A stretch of DNA of 64,000 bases from Thereva unica (GCA_949987705.1 OX465282.1:90942070-91006069), one strand, 5' to 3'. Counted from the stretch's first letter, positions 42,773 through 54,306 are shown. Notes: generated by a model from the letters alone, not told the origin. Made by a program: numbers and translations.

Positions 42773-44213
42773 GGTGGGAGGTATGTAAGAATGACGCGGA
42801 AATTTTGATGAGCGACATTTAAGACGACTTCGAAAATATCAACTCAACTAAGTCGACTCAACTCAGTAATGCCACAATAACGTTGTAATACTTACAAGTG
42901 AAACAGCGAGTATCGTTTATATGGAAGTGTTACAGTGAATTGTTCACCTTGAATAAATATGTATATTCTGCACATTTTTGTATTGCCAGTGCGGGCGGTA
43001 TGATCAACTGTCAAAACATGTAACGATGATACATGATAACGGGAAACAGCAACGGGTCAAATCAGTACCTAGTCTTATAATGTTGCCAATATTCGTCTCC
43101 AGCCGTAATGTATTTGGTCGATTTGTTCAAGGGGCCGAAATTGTGAATTTTTGGGCTGCACAGTAGCTGGGAAAAAATGTTAAGGTAGCCAGGGGGAAAG
43201 TTCGGCACAGAGAGCCAATTACCTGGGAAGGTCAAAATCTACTCGTACGAGACGTATTCTGAATTTGATTTCTAGGTGTCTGTTGTTTACGCAAAACAAA
43301 TTTTTTCTGGTAGTTGGTGCTGAACGTCCTATTTAAAAAAAATCGTAGTTAACATATACCTAGTCCAGTGCAATTAGTAAATGAAATTGCATTTCATGAT
43401 GTACGAAATTTTTTTTTGGAATTTGTTTGGGTACATCTGACAATATTAAAACCAAGTTTGTGGGGTCGCAGTGTGTTGGGAAAAGCCGCCATCTTGAAAA
43501 AGAGGTAGAGGTCGTTTATACTAAATAACCAGTTTCCATGCAATGATAGCTGAAAATGATAACTGGAAAGGTGTTGGAGAATAAAATTATCTACAAAATG
43601 AGCCCTCAACGAGGTCTGTAAGTTGATTTGGCTCAAAGCTATGGCCGCTCAAATTTCAACCTTGATCATGTGGCTGGGGTTGAATGCAGTTTTTTGCGAT
43701 TAACTCGTAAGATATTAATTTGTGTGGGTTAATGCCGATTACCAAACTAAAAGTTCTAGTAATTACCTGTAGAATAAGCTCTTAGTCGTCGTTCTCGCTT
43801 GTATAGTTTGCGAGTAATCCAACGCCAAAGTTCGTACTGCACGTGCCGGAAATAACTGATAACGCAATTTTTTTTTAATATCTCCTTAACGGTTGCTCAT
43901 ATGATAATATAGTACGCAGCAGAAATACGGGTATTAAAATATCTTTCAAATCGGCTATTGACCGAAACTCTATGTCGTTTCATGTCCGCGACATAACGGG
44001 TGAAAAGTTAACAGCGGAGGATGTGACACCTCTCGACGAATAACTCGCTTCCAGCCAGAATTTTATGTAACGCCCTGAATTATCTATATTTTGGGTTATT
44101 TAACTGCTTTGGAAAATTATAATAATGGGAAATAGTATCTAAGAATCATCGTTTACCAATAACAATGGTGAGTTTTTCGTTGACTTTTACAGTTCCCCAC
44201 CAACTCATGGTAG
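42773..44213. other. No gene recognised
   Basis: Moderately complex sequence with AATAAATATG near 42952 (polyadenylation-like). The short ORFs have no recognisable content. 43170-44200 contains stretches resembling dispersed repeats (TATCTCCTTAACGGTTGCTC) without definable ends. Confidence 0.4.
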
Positions 44214-44221
44214 GTGGAACT

Positions 44222-44990
44222 TAACTTTTGTCACAAGAAGATTCAAAAAGAAACCTGCGTATCGTCCGATGGTAGAACGAGAAATCAGATAGATCATGTG
44301 ACCGTCAGCCGCAGATGGAGAGCTATTCGGGGGGATGTCAGGAGTTTCAGGAAAGCAGACACTGGAAGCGACCACCATTTGGTTGTAGCAACTATTCGCC
44401 TTAAAATCGCTGCAATCAGAAAGGTTCAACACGATCCTAGAAACCGTAGACGGTTTAACGGAAACCTTCTGCGGGAGTCCGTTGAAAAGCGAGCATTTAC
44501 AGGAAATCTGCAACTCATATTAATCCAGCAAATCGTTTCTGACGACACAAATATTGAAGAGCTGTGGAGTACGACAAAGGGCGCTATATTGACGGCTGCG
44601 GAAACGAGCATCGTTTATGTCCAAAGAAACCATCAACCTTGGATCTCGGACATAACCTGGCAAAAAATAGAACGCAGAAGGGCCCTAAAAAATAACGTAA
44701 ACTCCACAAGCGACCCCGAAAGACGTTACCAACTTGTACGGGAATACTCCCAATTACACCGGGAAGTAAAGAGAAGTGTCAGGCGTGATAAAAGGCAGCA
44801 GATAAATGAGTTCCAGAAAAAGCGGAAAACGCAGCAAACACAGGCCACAGAAAGGTGCTGTACCACATCACTAAACAGCTCTCGGGAAAAAACTCTACTA
44901 AAAAGCATGCCATTAAGAGTGCTGGAAGGCTACTGTGCAGCGACGAGGAGTAACCCCAAAGATGGAGATATTATTTCTTCGCCGCCCTGA
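44222..44990 (+). pseudogene. RTE-like LINE ORF2: endonuclease end and linker
   Basis: 5'-truncated. Starts with VSSDGRTRNQIDHVTVSRRW and KADTGSDHHLVVATIRLKI, the last endonuclease blocks (IDHV and SDHxLV). It continues as the basic linker (NHQPWISDITWQKIERRRAL, then LHREVKRSVRRDKRQQINEF). A frameshift near 44990 separates it from the RT. Confidence 0.8.
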
Positions 44991-45049
44991 ATGGTTCACT
45001 TACGCAGGAACCTCACGAAAACAGCAACAATGCACAGCCAATAAGAATC

Positions 45050-45981
45050 ACCACCCGGGCCCCATCCAAGTCGGAATTAGTAGCCGCAATTCATGCGATG
45101 GCCAAAGGTAAAGCAGGTGGAAAAGATGGCATCCCGCCAGAAGTGTTGAAAGCCGTCTCAAGCCTCATAGCAGATGCGCTTCAATCAATCCTGGAAATTG
45201 CATGGAACACCTGTACCTTTCCGGAGGATCGGACGGAAGGTATCATAGTCAAAATACCAAAAAAGGTGGACCTAACAATATCGGACAACTGGAGAAGCAT
45301 CTGTTTATTATCTACTTTGGGCAAAATTTTGTCTCATATATTACTATCTAGGATAAGTGAGGCAATAGACCGAACGCTTAGGAGGCAGCAGCCCGGATTC
45401 AGAATGGGCCGCTCATGTATTGATCATATTAACGCCTTGAGAATAATAGTGCAGCGGTCCACTGAATTCCGATCCCCCTTTTACCTCGTAGGCTATGAGA
45501 AGCGCTCCACTCGGTTAATAGGAGCTTTATATGGCAGGCACTACGGCGACGTGGACTGCCTGATAAAATAATAGAATTGATAAAAGCCCTATATAACAAT
45601 TCCAAATGCAGAGTTCTCCATAATGGAAAATTATGTGACAGCTTTGAGGTGAGCTCAGGAGTGCGACAAGGATGCCTACTTTCGCCTTTACTATTTCTTA
45701 AAGTAATAAATGGCATCGTTGTCGGCGCTCTAGATAGTAGAGTAGAACAGGCGGCATGCAATAAGGATCTCGACTACGCAGATGATATCTGTTTGCCGGC
45801 CCACAGACACCAGGACCTCAAAAACATGCTAAACAATTTGGCAACAGAAAGTAGTCCAACAGGCTTAAGGCTAAATCCGACTAAAACTAAAGAAATGCGG
45901 ATAAATGCAAACACCATTGAACGGACAGCGCTGAATAACCGTAACGTGGAACTGGTAGATAAATTTCTGCTACCTCGGTAG
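45050..45981 (+). pseudogene. RTE-like LINE ORF2: reverse transcriptase
   Basis: Two open pieces. 45098-45571 has MAKGKAGGKDGIPPEVLKAV, NWRSICLLSTLGKILSHILL, RRQQPGFRMGRSCIDHINAL and STEFRSPFYLV. 45577-45981 has LIKALYNNSKCRVLHNGKLC, SSGVRQGCLLSPLLFLKVIN and DLDYADDICLPAHR (YADD). Between them the catalytic FVDFxxAFDS block is deleted and replaced by junction sequence, so the RT is inactive. Confidence 0.85.
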
Positions 45982-46180
45982 TATTATTGCCGAAAATGGC
46001 AGTGCATCGGAAGACCTAGAACGACGTGGAGGAGAACTTTACTAGCAGAAGCCGCATCAGCTGGGAGATCCTGGTCGGAGCTGAGAGCCCAAAACAGAGT
46101 CCGTTGGAGGGCAACTGTTTCCGCCCTATGTTCCATGAGGGATAAAAGGAGCAAAAAGAAGAAGAAGAAGAAGTACATAT
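45982..46180 (+). pseudogene. RTE-like LINE 3' end with GAA-type microsatellite
   Basis: The plus strand reads CIGRPRTTWRRTLLAEAASA, then GRSWSELRAQNRVRWRATVS, the C-terminal GRPR.TW block of this LINE type. It ends in an AAGAAGAAG run (46152-46172), a microsatellite-like tail rather than poly-A. About 100 residues before it are deleted. Confidence 0.7.
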
Positions 46181-46429
46181 ATTGAGTGTCTTCTCCCAAT
46201 AGAAAATAATTATGTGGTCTTCTCCTAATAGAAAACTAACAACACTTGATGTTTATTTTCAACTGATTTATTTTCACTTGCCTTTTATAGGCTGGTTAAT
46301 AACTTGTATTATCTTTTACAGTATATCACTTATATTATATTTTACAGTATATTACTTCTATATATTTATTAGCTTTTGAAGTTATGCTTCTTTAGGCGCG
46401 TTTTGAAAAATATTATGAGAGTGAATTTT

Positions 46430-46690
46430 GACGAATTCGCAACGCAACGCAACGGAGGATATGGGCGAAGGGGTGGAGGCAATGGAGGGCAAGCATTTCA
46501 ACTTCCATTCTTCATGCGCACTGGGATTATCATTATTATGCACGGTATTCAGAAAACGACGTTTTAAAAAAACAACGTTTCTGAATACCGTGATTGGGCA
46601 TATGAAAACTCGCAGCCGATGCCGGTTCACGATGTCGATGGATGAGGGGGTTTTTATGCTGAGGCTATGGAGGGAAATAAACATGTTCGA
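46430..46690. repeat. Dispersed repeat copy A, with hairpin and empty insertion site
   Basis: Shares GGCGAAGGGGTGGAGGCAAT-like, GGGCAAGCATT, GGGCATATGAAAA and GAGGCTATGGAGGGAAATAA blocks with 47725-47880 and 48341-48360. A hairpin CACGGTATTCAGAAAACG ... CGTTTCTGAATACCGTG lies at 46542-46592. Short ORFs are incidental. 46181-46430 and 46691-46940 show no gene. Confidence 0.7.
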
Positions 46691-46939
46691 GTCATCAGCT
46701 AAGCGTAAGTTTGGTTTTTCGTGGGCCTAGGAAGATTCGTAGTGTTTATTGTGTGCTGTTTGTGGGTGAGGAGTTTTACTGGATGGGAGGCAATTTCTCT
46801 AACTCGTGGTGTAATATCATAGACTCGCCAAGTTTTTAACTTGTAAAAAGTGGCAAAATAGTGTATTTTAAAATTTTTTACTGCACGTGCATTACCGGCG
46901 ATAAGTTAGTTAGTGATCCGAGTGAATAAATTGAATGAA

Positions 46940-47290
46940 ATTGATAAGGTGACCAGTTTTGTTTACATTCATGGTGTTTTTTTCGTGTTAATTTAGGGAA
47001 AAAATGTTGGATTTATGTGGTAATGAAATTAAAAGTGAATTTGAAATGGTTAAAAATTCTTACGGAATAGTTATTAAAACATAAGTGCAAGTACCACCAC
47101 ACAACATGAATAACAAAAATTTTGAACTTGTTCCTACACATTTTTCTGCTTTAATATTTTTAAAAATTATTCTTTAACAAGCTTTAATCACTTTAAATTC
47201 ACTTTTAACTCAATAACCACACAAATTCAACATTTTTGCCCTAAAATAACTCGACAAAACCACAGTGAATGTAAACAAAATTGGTCACCT
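46940..47290. repeat. Foldback, ~160-bp arms
   Basis: AAGGTGACCAGTTTTGTTTA at about 46947 is mirrored at about 47270-47289 (TAAACAAAATTGGTCACCTT). GAAATTAAAAGTGAATTTGA is mirrored by TTTAAATTCACTTTTAACTC. The centre lies near 47115. No ORF. 47291-47720 shows no gene. Confidence 0.75.
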
Positions 47291-47880
47291 TCACAATTAA
47301 ACCATTAAAACATATTGGTTCACTAAATTTTTTGAAATTGTTTTAATTCAATCACTGAAACACTAATCACTGGTAATCCAGGTGCAGAAAAAGTGATAAA
47401 AAAACAATATTTTACAACTTTTTATTGAAAAAATGAACTAATGTTATTACACGAGAAATGTCCTCCATTCAAGCAAATGTAGGATCGGCACCGGCTGCTT
47501 CCAGGCCTGTAGCTACGATGGGTTTGCTGGAGGCCCTATCAGAACCTCAAATGTGCAGCGTACTGCAAATTTAAGACATGATGTGAACATGCAGCACGCT
47601 GCTTTGCTTGTCATTTTACCAGCCTCAGGCAATTGAAATACTTTTGATTGCAGCGTGCTGCCTTTTTATCTTTTGCCCTAATTTACTGCACGCTGCCAAT
47701 TTTGATGTTCTGATACAGCCTGCGGACGATATAGGCGAAAGGGTAGAGGCTATAAAGGGCAAGCATTGCAACTCCAATCCTTTAGCTATTAAGTTTATTA
47801 TATTATATGGGCATATGAAAATTCGTAGAAAAGTCCGTTCTCGATGTCCATGGGTGAGGAGGTTTTTACCAAGAGGCTAT

Positions 47881-48340
47881 TAGTCCATTCAAAACGCGCG
47901 TTATGGTGTTCCAAAAAAACACCGTTAAGAAAATCGAACTCTAAACGTTTTTGGGGTCGCTGATAACGAAAATCGAGGTCCCGCGGTCCCAAAATTAGGG
48001 CGTCACCCCTAAAAATGCAAAAAGCACCCCGATTTAGGGGTAGTTTCAACCCTTTAGGACTACCCCTCACCATAAAGTTCGCCTTAATTTAGTATAAATC
48101 AACCACCTTCGCAAATAAATATTAAAAAAAGTGCATGTCATCGCATTAGTTTTCATTATTACTGAAATAATCGCGAAAACCCCCAAAAAGGGGTGTTTTT
48201 TGCATTTTTAGGGGTGACGCCCTAATTTTAGGACCGCGGGACCTCGATTTTCGTGATAAGCGACCCCAAAAACCTTTAGGGCTCGATTTTCTTAACGGTG
48301 TTCTTTTGGAACACCCCCCCCCCGCGTTTTGAATGGACTA
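47881..48340. mobile_element. 460-bp MITE with TAGTCCA ends
   Basis: TIRs of about 150 bp start TAGTCCATTCAAAACGC and include AACACCGTTAAGAAAATCGA and ATTTTCG-TCGAGGTCCCGCGGTCC-type sequence on both sides. The TSD TAT (47878-47880, 48341-48343) is proven by the empty site GAGGCTATGGAGGGAAATAA at 46661-46680. The first seven bases and 3-bp TSD match those of the Academ-like element at 9717-17575. A C-run is present at 48314-48323. Confidence 0.88.
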
Positions 48341-48754
48341 TATGGAGGGAAATAATTACATATTGGGGATCAAATGGTAGTAACGGCCTCAGGGACCTTT
48401 GGTGGTGCCGGTACACCAAAGGGACAAGTCCTGAGAAACGCCATCTGCGACCCAAGGTCTTCACGACCTAAGTCCTTCCGATATGCTACCGAATCCTACC
48501 TCCACCTCCACGAAGATGTTGACTTTACATCGGGTGTTCCCTGGATGCTCTTGTATATACAAGAGTAACTGACGGAGGAGGGTGAAAGGCGAGTGTTTTG
48601 CGCCTCAAAACGAAACAATTACCGGACTGGTCCTCCAGGTTGGGGGTTGGGCGGCAGGCTGACAACCTTCCACCGTAAAAACTCACCCGTCACGAATCCT
48701 CAAGGCAGGCCTCGGACAGGACGGACTCAACGGCAACGACCCAGGCAACGAAAT

Positions 48755-48934
48755 ATGGAATTTGACATTGGTACTTGGAACGTCAGAACGCTCAACAGGA
48801 CGGGCGCTCTGCGTTCGCTTTTATTATTATTGGAAAAATACGGCATAGCAATCACCGCTCTACAGGAAACCAAATGGACTCACAGTGGCATAATGGATGA
48901 TGACGTGGCAGTCACCAGACAGGGTTACATATAA
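48755..48934 (+). pseudogene. LINE endonuclease N-terminal block
   Basis: From ATG 48755: MEFDIGTWNVRTLNRTGALR, then YGIAITALQETKW. These are the GTWNVRTL and LQETKW blocks of RTE-type endonucleases. Open sequence extends upstream to 48593 but has no domain. About 150 residues of the endonuclease are missing before the IDHV block at about 48932. Confidence 0.85.
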
Positions 48935-50519
48935 TCAAATAGACCACGTCCTAATTGAGAGAAGAGGGGCCACGAGTATACTGGATGTGAGAACTATGAG
49001 GGGAGCGTGCTGTGGCTCGGACCACTATCTTGTCAAAGTGAAATTTAGAGCCCGGATAACGACCAAAACTCAAAGAGGGCAAACACAGCTAAGGTACGAT
49101 ATAGACAAGCTGAAACTTGAAGAAAGAAGAGAGGCCTATCAGAATGCTATCGTACAAAACCTGAGGGAAAGAGTAGGAGAAGAGCCTGACATTAACAACA
49201 AATGGGAAAAGCTGAAAAACAGCGTAAAGGAGGCAGCAGAAGATGCCCTAGGCTGGGCCCCCAGACAGACTAGAATTGACTGGTTTGATCGGGATTGCAG
49301 AGCTGCAATAGAAGAACGAAACCAGAGCCACCGGGAGTACATCGCAAGGCCCACAAGAGCAAGAATGGAAGTCTTTAAGCTAAAAAGAAGAACTGCAGAC
49401 AAGCTGTGCAGGAAGAAAAGGAGAGAGTATCTAAACAGGAGGATCCTACAGATACAGGAAGACTTCAACGAAGGTAGAACTAGGCAAGCCTACAAAGGAA
49501 CACGCCAGATCAGTAATAAGTTTCAGCCAAGAACGGATACTTGTAGAGACATGGATGGGAACCTATTAGCAGACCCGGATAGGATAAAGGAAAGATGGAG
49601 ACAATATTTTCACAACTTATTGAATCCAACCCAAAGAATAAACGAAGACTCACAGGCGGAAGCAATGGTAATACCTCAAGATAGTATTCCAATAGAACCA
49701 CCAACACTGGATGAGGTACGGGAAGCTGTGAAAAGGCAAAAAAGCAGCAAATCCCCAGGCATCGATGGAATCGCAGCTGAGCTACTAAAGGAAGGAGGGC
49801 CGCAACTCTTAAGGAACTTACACGAACTCATATGTAACGTCTGGGAGGAAGAAGTTATACCAGATGACTGGAAGAAAGCGATTATATGTCCAATCTACAA
49901 GAAAGGAGATAAATTAACCTGTAAAAACTACAGAGGCATCCCACTCCTCAGCACCAGCTACAAAACCTTCACAATCCTTGTGAAACAAAAACTAGAACCT
50001 ATAGCGGAAGGCCTTATAGGAGAATATCAAGCTGGTTTTAGGACAAACAGGTCAACATCGGACCAACTGCTGACCTTAAAACAAATTCTGGAGAAAACCT
50101 GGGAAAGGAATATAGATATATACCAGATATTTGTCGACTTTCAACAGGCATATGACTCGATAAACAGAGAGTGGCTGTACAGGATCCTATTGGAATTAGG
50201 AGTCCCCTCCAAGCTGGTACGACTGATAAAATGCGCAACGAATAGCTCCCTGGCGAAAGTAAGGATTCAAAATGCAATAACAGAAGAGTTCGAAGTGCGA
50301 CAAGGTCTTAGACAAGGAGATGGACTAGCCCCATGCTTTTCAACCTGGCCCTACCCTAGAATGGGTGATAAGAAAAACATCAGTACGGAGAAATGCGTCC
50401 ATAGCAACGCAGTCTGTACAATTACTTGGATATGCGGATGACGTGAACATCGTGGGAAGGTCCTTCTTGGCAGCGAAAGAAGTCTATGTCGAATTAAAAG
50501 AGGCGGCCAAGGACATAGG
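48935..50519 (+). pseudogene. LINE endonuclease end, linker and reverse transcriptase
   Basis: Begins NQIDHVLIERRGATSILDVR and GSDHYLVKVKF. RT blocks: SPGIDGIAAELLKEGGPQLL, ICPIYKKGDKLTCKNYRGIP, GEYQAGFRTNRSTSDQLLTL, IFVDFQQAYDSINREWLY (Asp) and GLRQGDGLAPC. A frameshift at about 50335-50350 follows, then LGYADDVNIVGRS in another frame (50365-50519). The coding sequence is cut at AAKDIG by the hAT and resumes as GLNINEEKTKVM at 63330. Confidence 0.88.
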
Positions 50520-50574
50520 CAGTGGCGGATTTGCCCTAAGGCCCAGTAGGCCCGGGCCTAGGGCGGCCAGATGT

Positions 50575-51440
50575 TAAGGGCGGCAAATCCTGCCAAAAAG
50601 TCACTAATGATAACAAGATTAACAAAAATATCTCAAATGCAAAGTATCTTAATATTTTAAAGGCTCGCGTCAAGGAGGTATCAAGGGGGGGGGGGGGCAG
50701 GTGGGCCCGGCCCACCAACAAATCCTTTTGGCCCACCCTAGAATCACAATCACTTACGAGTATGTATTTAAAACAAGATAAAGTATTGTAGTTTCAATTT
50801 GATGATTTCATTTTCGGTACACGGAACTCTCAAAGAGAAAGCTTTAACAAAGTCGTTACTATCTATAGTTAAAAAGCAATTTTGAAGTTGTAAGAATCAT
50901 AAAACAGACGTCAGTAACAAAAAGGATAATTGACTAAAAACTACCTGAACAAATAGTACACTGCTCCAAAAAATTAAGGGAACAGAAATTTTTTTTTAAT
51001 TTTTTGCGTCACAGGCAAGTCACTGGGGTTCGGCCCACTGGCAATGCGATATTCCCAGAAGCTAGACCCGACGACGCTGCTTGCGATTGTTAATGGTGAT
51101 TGAAAAGTTTTACAGTGATTCGATCGAATTATGAAAATAGAGTGCGATACTGTTATAGATAGATTGTGCAAAAAAGTGCTTTGAAAAAATAGACAAAATT
51201 TCGTAGAAAGATATTTAAATAAATGTAGAGCGCTCCGCCGCTGCCCTTCCACCCATGCCCTCACGACTGCGATTTGCGAGTTATGTCAACAGTGTGCATA
51301 TAGCAATTGTAGTGAGCGGACTAATTTGGTAACGAGATTGGCGACGCGACGTGTACGTACTGCTTGCTATATTAACATTTAAAATATTTGTAATTAGGTA
51401 TCTCACGCAGACGTAAAAACTTTGTGTTGCATAGTTAAAT
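50575..51440. other. 5' non-coding region of the hAT
   Basis: No gene. Contains a 13-base G run (about 50685-50697) followed by CAGGTGGGCCCGGCCCACC, a GC-rich palindrome. Probably carries the transposase promoter. Confidence 0.45.
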
Positions 51441-52073
51441 ATGGACGGAAAGAAAAGGGTAAGGTTAAGTGGGGCAGAGTATCGCAAGCGAGCTAAAGAA
51501 AAAGATGATAAACAAAAGGATGCGATTAAAAAAACGCGAAAATTAGACGATTTCTTTGGAAAACCGTCCACAGATATTAAAGATCCTATCATTGATCCAA
51601 CACTCGACGTTCCAAGTAGTAGTGGCGCTCCGTCAACTGATGATTCTGCAGTGTCTTCAAGTGAAAATACTTTGATCGATGTGGCAAGTATATCAAAAGA
51701 ACAAGCCGAAGATGTCCCACTAGTACCAGGAGTGGCAGAGGTGGAAGTGCAGCCCAATCCTCCGGACCAGGAGCTCTACGAAATCAGCGACGATCCAGCT
51801 AAATGGACAATCGACGAGTTCACGCGTGATTACATTTGTAAGAACGGAGCCAATCAAAACATCCAAAATGATTTTCCTAAGAGTGAGCGCATTTACAAAG
51901 ACAAAGCGCGACAGTTGTCGAAACATTTATTCGAACGTCAGCTTCTAAATAGTGAAAAAGTTCCGCGAAAGTGGCTAATTTATTCTAAAAGTACTGGATG
52001 TGTTTTTTGTGGTCCTTGTCTGCTTTTTAATGGCGGGGAGAGTCAGTTCGATAAAAAGGAAGGTTTCAATGAC
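51441..52073 (+). pseudogene. hAT transposase, N-terminal part (TTF-type zinc finger)
   Basis: ATG at 51441. Basic N-terminus (MDGKKRVRLSGAEYRKRAKE), Ser-rich linker, then the TTF-type finger: KARQLSKHLFERQL, RKWLIYSKSTGCVFCGPCLL (C.FC..C) and FNGGESQF. Coding is cut at GGFND by the BEL retroelement and resumes in frame at 61190 as WKNSYCRVSTHENSPTHKLS. Known: TTF finger plus hAT transposase domains define the ZMYM1-like group. Confidence 0.88.
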
Positions 52074-53619
52074 TGTTTACGCAGCGACGTAATTGTACCT
52101 TTGGTGGAAAGTGTAGCGGTGTATCCAATTCGACGCACAGAACCTTGGTTATACCAATTCTATTATTTTTCACTCAATTCAAATTTAATAAAAACACACA
52201 CAATAACACTCCAATAAAAATTTGTTTTATTTTTATTCCTTATTTACAGATGTCCCATAAAATTCAATTTTTCTAAAATTTCAATTTACTCAACTTTTTA
52301 TTTTTAATTTCAAAAAAAAAAACTTAACACGATTTTTATTTGGACATAAATTTAATTTGAAAACTTAATCAAAAATTCAATTTGCAAACATAGTATATAT
52401 TTTCATACAAGCCTTAACGGATCTTAAAAGAATTCACTTCACAAATTTATATATATAATCCCACGATGAACACTAATCTTAATGTGTCTTAACCACTATT
52501 CCAATTTGCAAAACTCGATATGTATTATGTATTTCCCACGTTGAATATGAATCTTAAGGGATCTTAATGCAATTCTAATTCACAGATCTAAATATATGTC
52601 CCACGTTGAGTGCGAGCTTTAATTCCTAAATGCCACCACCATACATTAAATAACATGAAGGAAAGACCCTTGCCCTGCATGGATGCATTTCTAGGAAAAA
52701 ATGACTTGAAGCATTACTTTTTCCTGATACATGTACGCTGTTATAATATTTCCAAACCAATGGTTTTAGGGCCGCTAATGTCGCGCTTAAATAGGGTGGC
52801 CGTGTCGATATGGTAGAAACTGCTATAATTTTCGGGTTTCGTTATCGATTTTGCAGAATTATTATCGACCAACTTATATTTTTTGTCTCCCTTTGTTGTT
52901 GCCATCTCTCTTCCTCTTATTGGTTAAATTGTCGTTTTTTAATTTCCCTATTTTAGCCCTTTTCGCGATAATTACGCGAACACCTGGCATTGCTGTCGAA
53001 AAAAGCTTTTTAGCGCCAGCTGACAATGGCATCAGAACATGGATGCCAGTATTCATTTTCGTGTTTTCGCGAACGCGGTCGTTGGCCCTTTTTAAGGGAA
53101 TTCGCGCGAGTGAAGTGTTATGCAGGTGAAAAAAGGGATAAACTCCACTCAGGTATGTATCCTTTATGTATTTCGCATGTTTTAGTTGTCCTACTGACCC
53201 TTTTTTGTGCGAAATTTGAACAAATATATTTGCCGGTAAGAACTGTCAAATTCCGATTGTTTGTTCATTTTTTCTTTCTGATTACTTAATTTCTTTAAAA
53301 AAGTGATATAAATTCATTTATTTGTTTTGTTTGTAATATATTAATTCAATAATTTCTTATCTTAACATAAAATTCATTTGGATATTTTAATTCTTAATTT
53401 TTAGTATTGTTGTTGTTGTTGTACATGTTTTGTTTACATTCTAAGGCTTATACTATGGCTCTAAATTTATAATTCATATTTCATTTTAGGTCTTTGAATT
53501 AGACGCGATGAAGGAGGAAGACGTCCCGGATGGAGTTTATTTCAATGGTATTGCTTTAAATTCATTGTTTTGGAAATTTTTTAATTATATCTTTTAGCTT
53601 ATAACGCCTGTGCTAGACA
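52074..53619 (-). repeat. 3' LTR of the BEL element
   Basis: 1546 bp. Differences from the other LTR that I noticed: G/C near 52681, A/T near 53076 and C/A near 53361. The minus strand starts TGTCTAGCACAGG and ends GCGTAAACA. The last ~7 codons of the 3' ORF extend into it. The ORFs of 60-92 codons in the LTR occur in both copies and have no recognisable domain. Confidence 0.93.
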
Positions 53620-54210
53620 TTCTCCCTCCCGTTGAACATCTTTGTTCAACAATTTCCTGACCACTCCTCTTTTGTGGTAGTGAAAGAATTTAAGGCTACC
53701 GTCTGCTTTCAGCTTGAGACGTACCTGGTATCTATCCGGCAAGTTGAGCGTTTTTTCTCTGGTTTTCGTCTTGGCGATCGCTTCGAAATTTATTCTTTTT
53801 AAAACCTCTCTGGTGAGAAATATATCGACGCCTTCTCGAGTTATAAACCTTTGGTGCGTATTGTCTATCCGCATTTGTAGTTCCTTGACTGTTGTAGTTG
53901 GTCGCAGTAGAAGGAGTGAATGTTCTTTCGCCCCATTGATTGTAGCTGGCTCTGCTAATGTGGCCTTGGTGTGAACGGTTGTACCCTTGAGATGTTTTGT
54001 GGGATGATCCCGGAAAGTCGCACTAGATCGTGATGCCTGATGTTGATTGGCCTTTTCATTAGTAGTGGTAACGGTACAGCTGCCTCCACCTGGCGATGAT
54101 TCATGGAACCCTTTGCTGACGGGATCGGCGTAGAACTCTGGGTCCGGCTCGTCAGTCATGGAAAAGAATATCCTTTCGGACAAGATTAACACATCTTCAT
54201 CGTAATCCAT
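53599..54210 (-). CDS. Extra 3' ORF of the BEL element, no family recognised
   Basis: 203 codons between gag-pol (96 bases upstream) and the 3' LTR, where env sits in some BEL elements. It has no signal peptide or transmembrane segment, so it is not an env. N-terminus acidic (MDYDEDVLILSERIFFSM), middle Ser/Thr/His-rich and low complexity, C-terminal half basic and structured (ITREGVDIFLTREVLKRINF, then YQVRLKLKADGSLKFFHYHK). The basic C-terminus suggests nucleic-acid or protein binding, but that is a guess. The reading frame crosses the polypurine tract and ends 21 bases inside the LTR. A subgenomic RNA or reinitiation would be needed to express it. Confidence 0.7.
   Translation of the reverse strand: MDYDEDVLILSERIFFSMTDEPDPEFYADPVSKGFHESSPGGGSCTVTTTNEKANQHQASRSSATFRDHPTKHLKGTTVHTKATLAEPATINGAKEHSLLLLRPTTTVKELQMRIDNTHQRFITREGVDIFLTREVLKRINFEAIAKTKTREKTLNLPDRYQVRLKLKADGSLKFFHYHKRGVVRKLLNKDVQREGECLAQAL
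53620..53630 (-). promoter_or_regulatory. Polypurine tract of the BEL element
   Basis: GGGAGGGAGAA on the minus strand, directly before the 3' LTR (TGTCTAGC). Known: it primes plus-strand DNA synthesis. It lies inside the coding part of the 3' ORF. Confidence 0.88.
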
Positions 54211-54306
54211 CTGAAAGAATACTTATGAAATTAATTTGTTTTGAAAATGAGGACACCACAACATAAAGACGAACAAACAGATATGTCTGTTAGTGTTTGG
54301 ACAATG

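Larger units (their letters stand above)
48375..50519 (+). mobile_element. LINE (RTE-like), 5' part, split by the hAT insertion
   Basis: 5' region with a CTTTGGTG...CACCAAAG hairpin (48400-48424), endonuclease start, RT and the YADD block. The rest resumes at 63330 and runs past the window end. The endonuclease centre is deleted and the RT carries a frameshift, so this was an old or dead copy before the hAT inserted. Confidence 0.85.

Noticed and set aside
52610..53289. ORFs of 68, 92 and 87 codons in the left LTR, repeated at 60175-60854
   Set aside because: Present in both LTRs, no domain; part of LTR regulatory sequence.
53599..54210. BEL third ORF as an envelope gene
   Set aside because: No signal peptide, transmembrane segment, cleavage site or Cys pattern.
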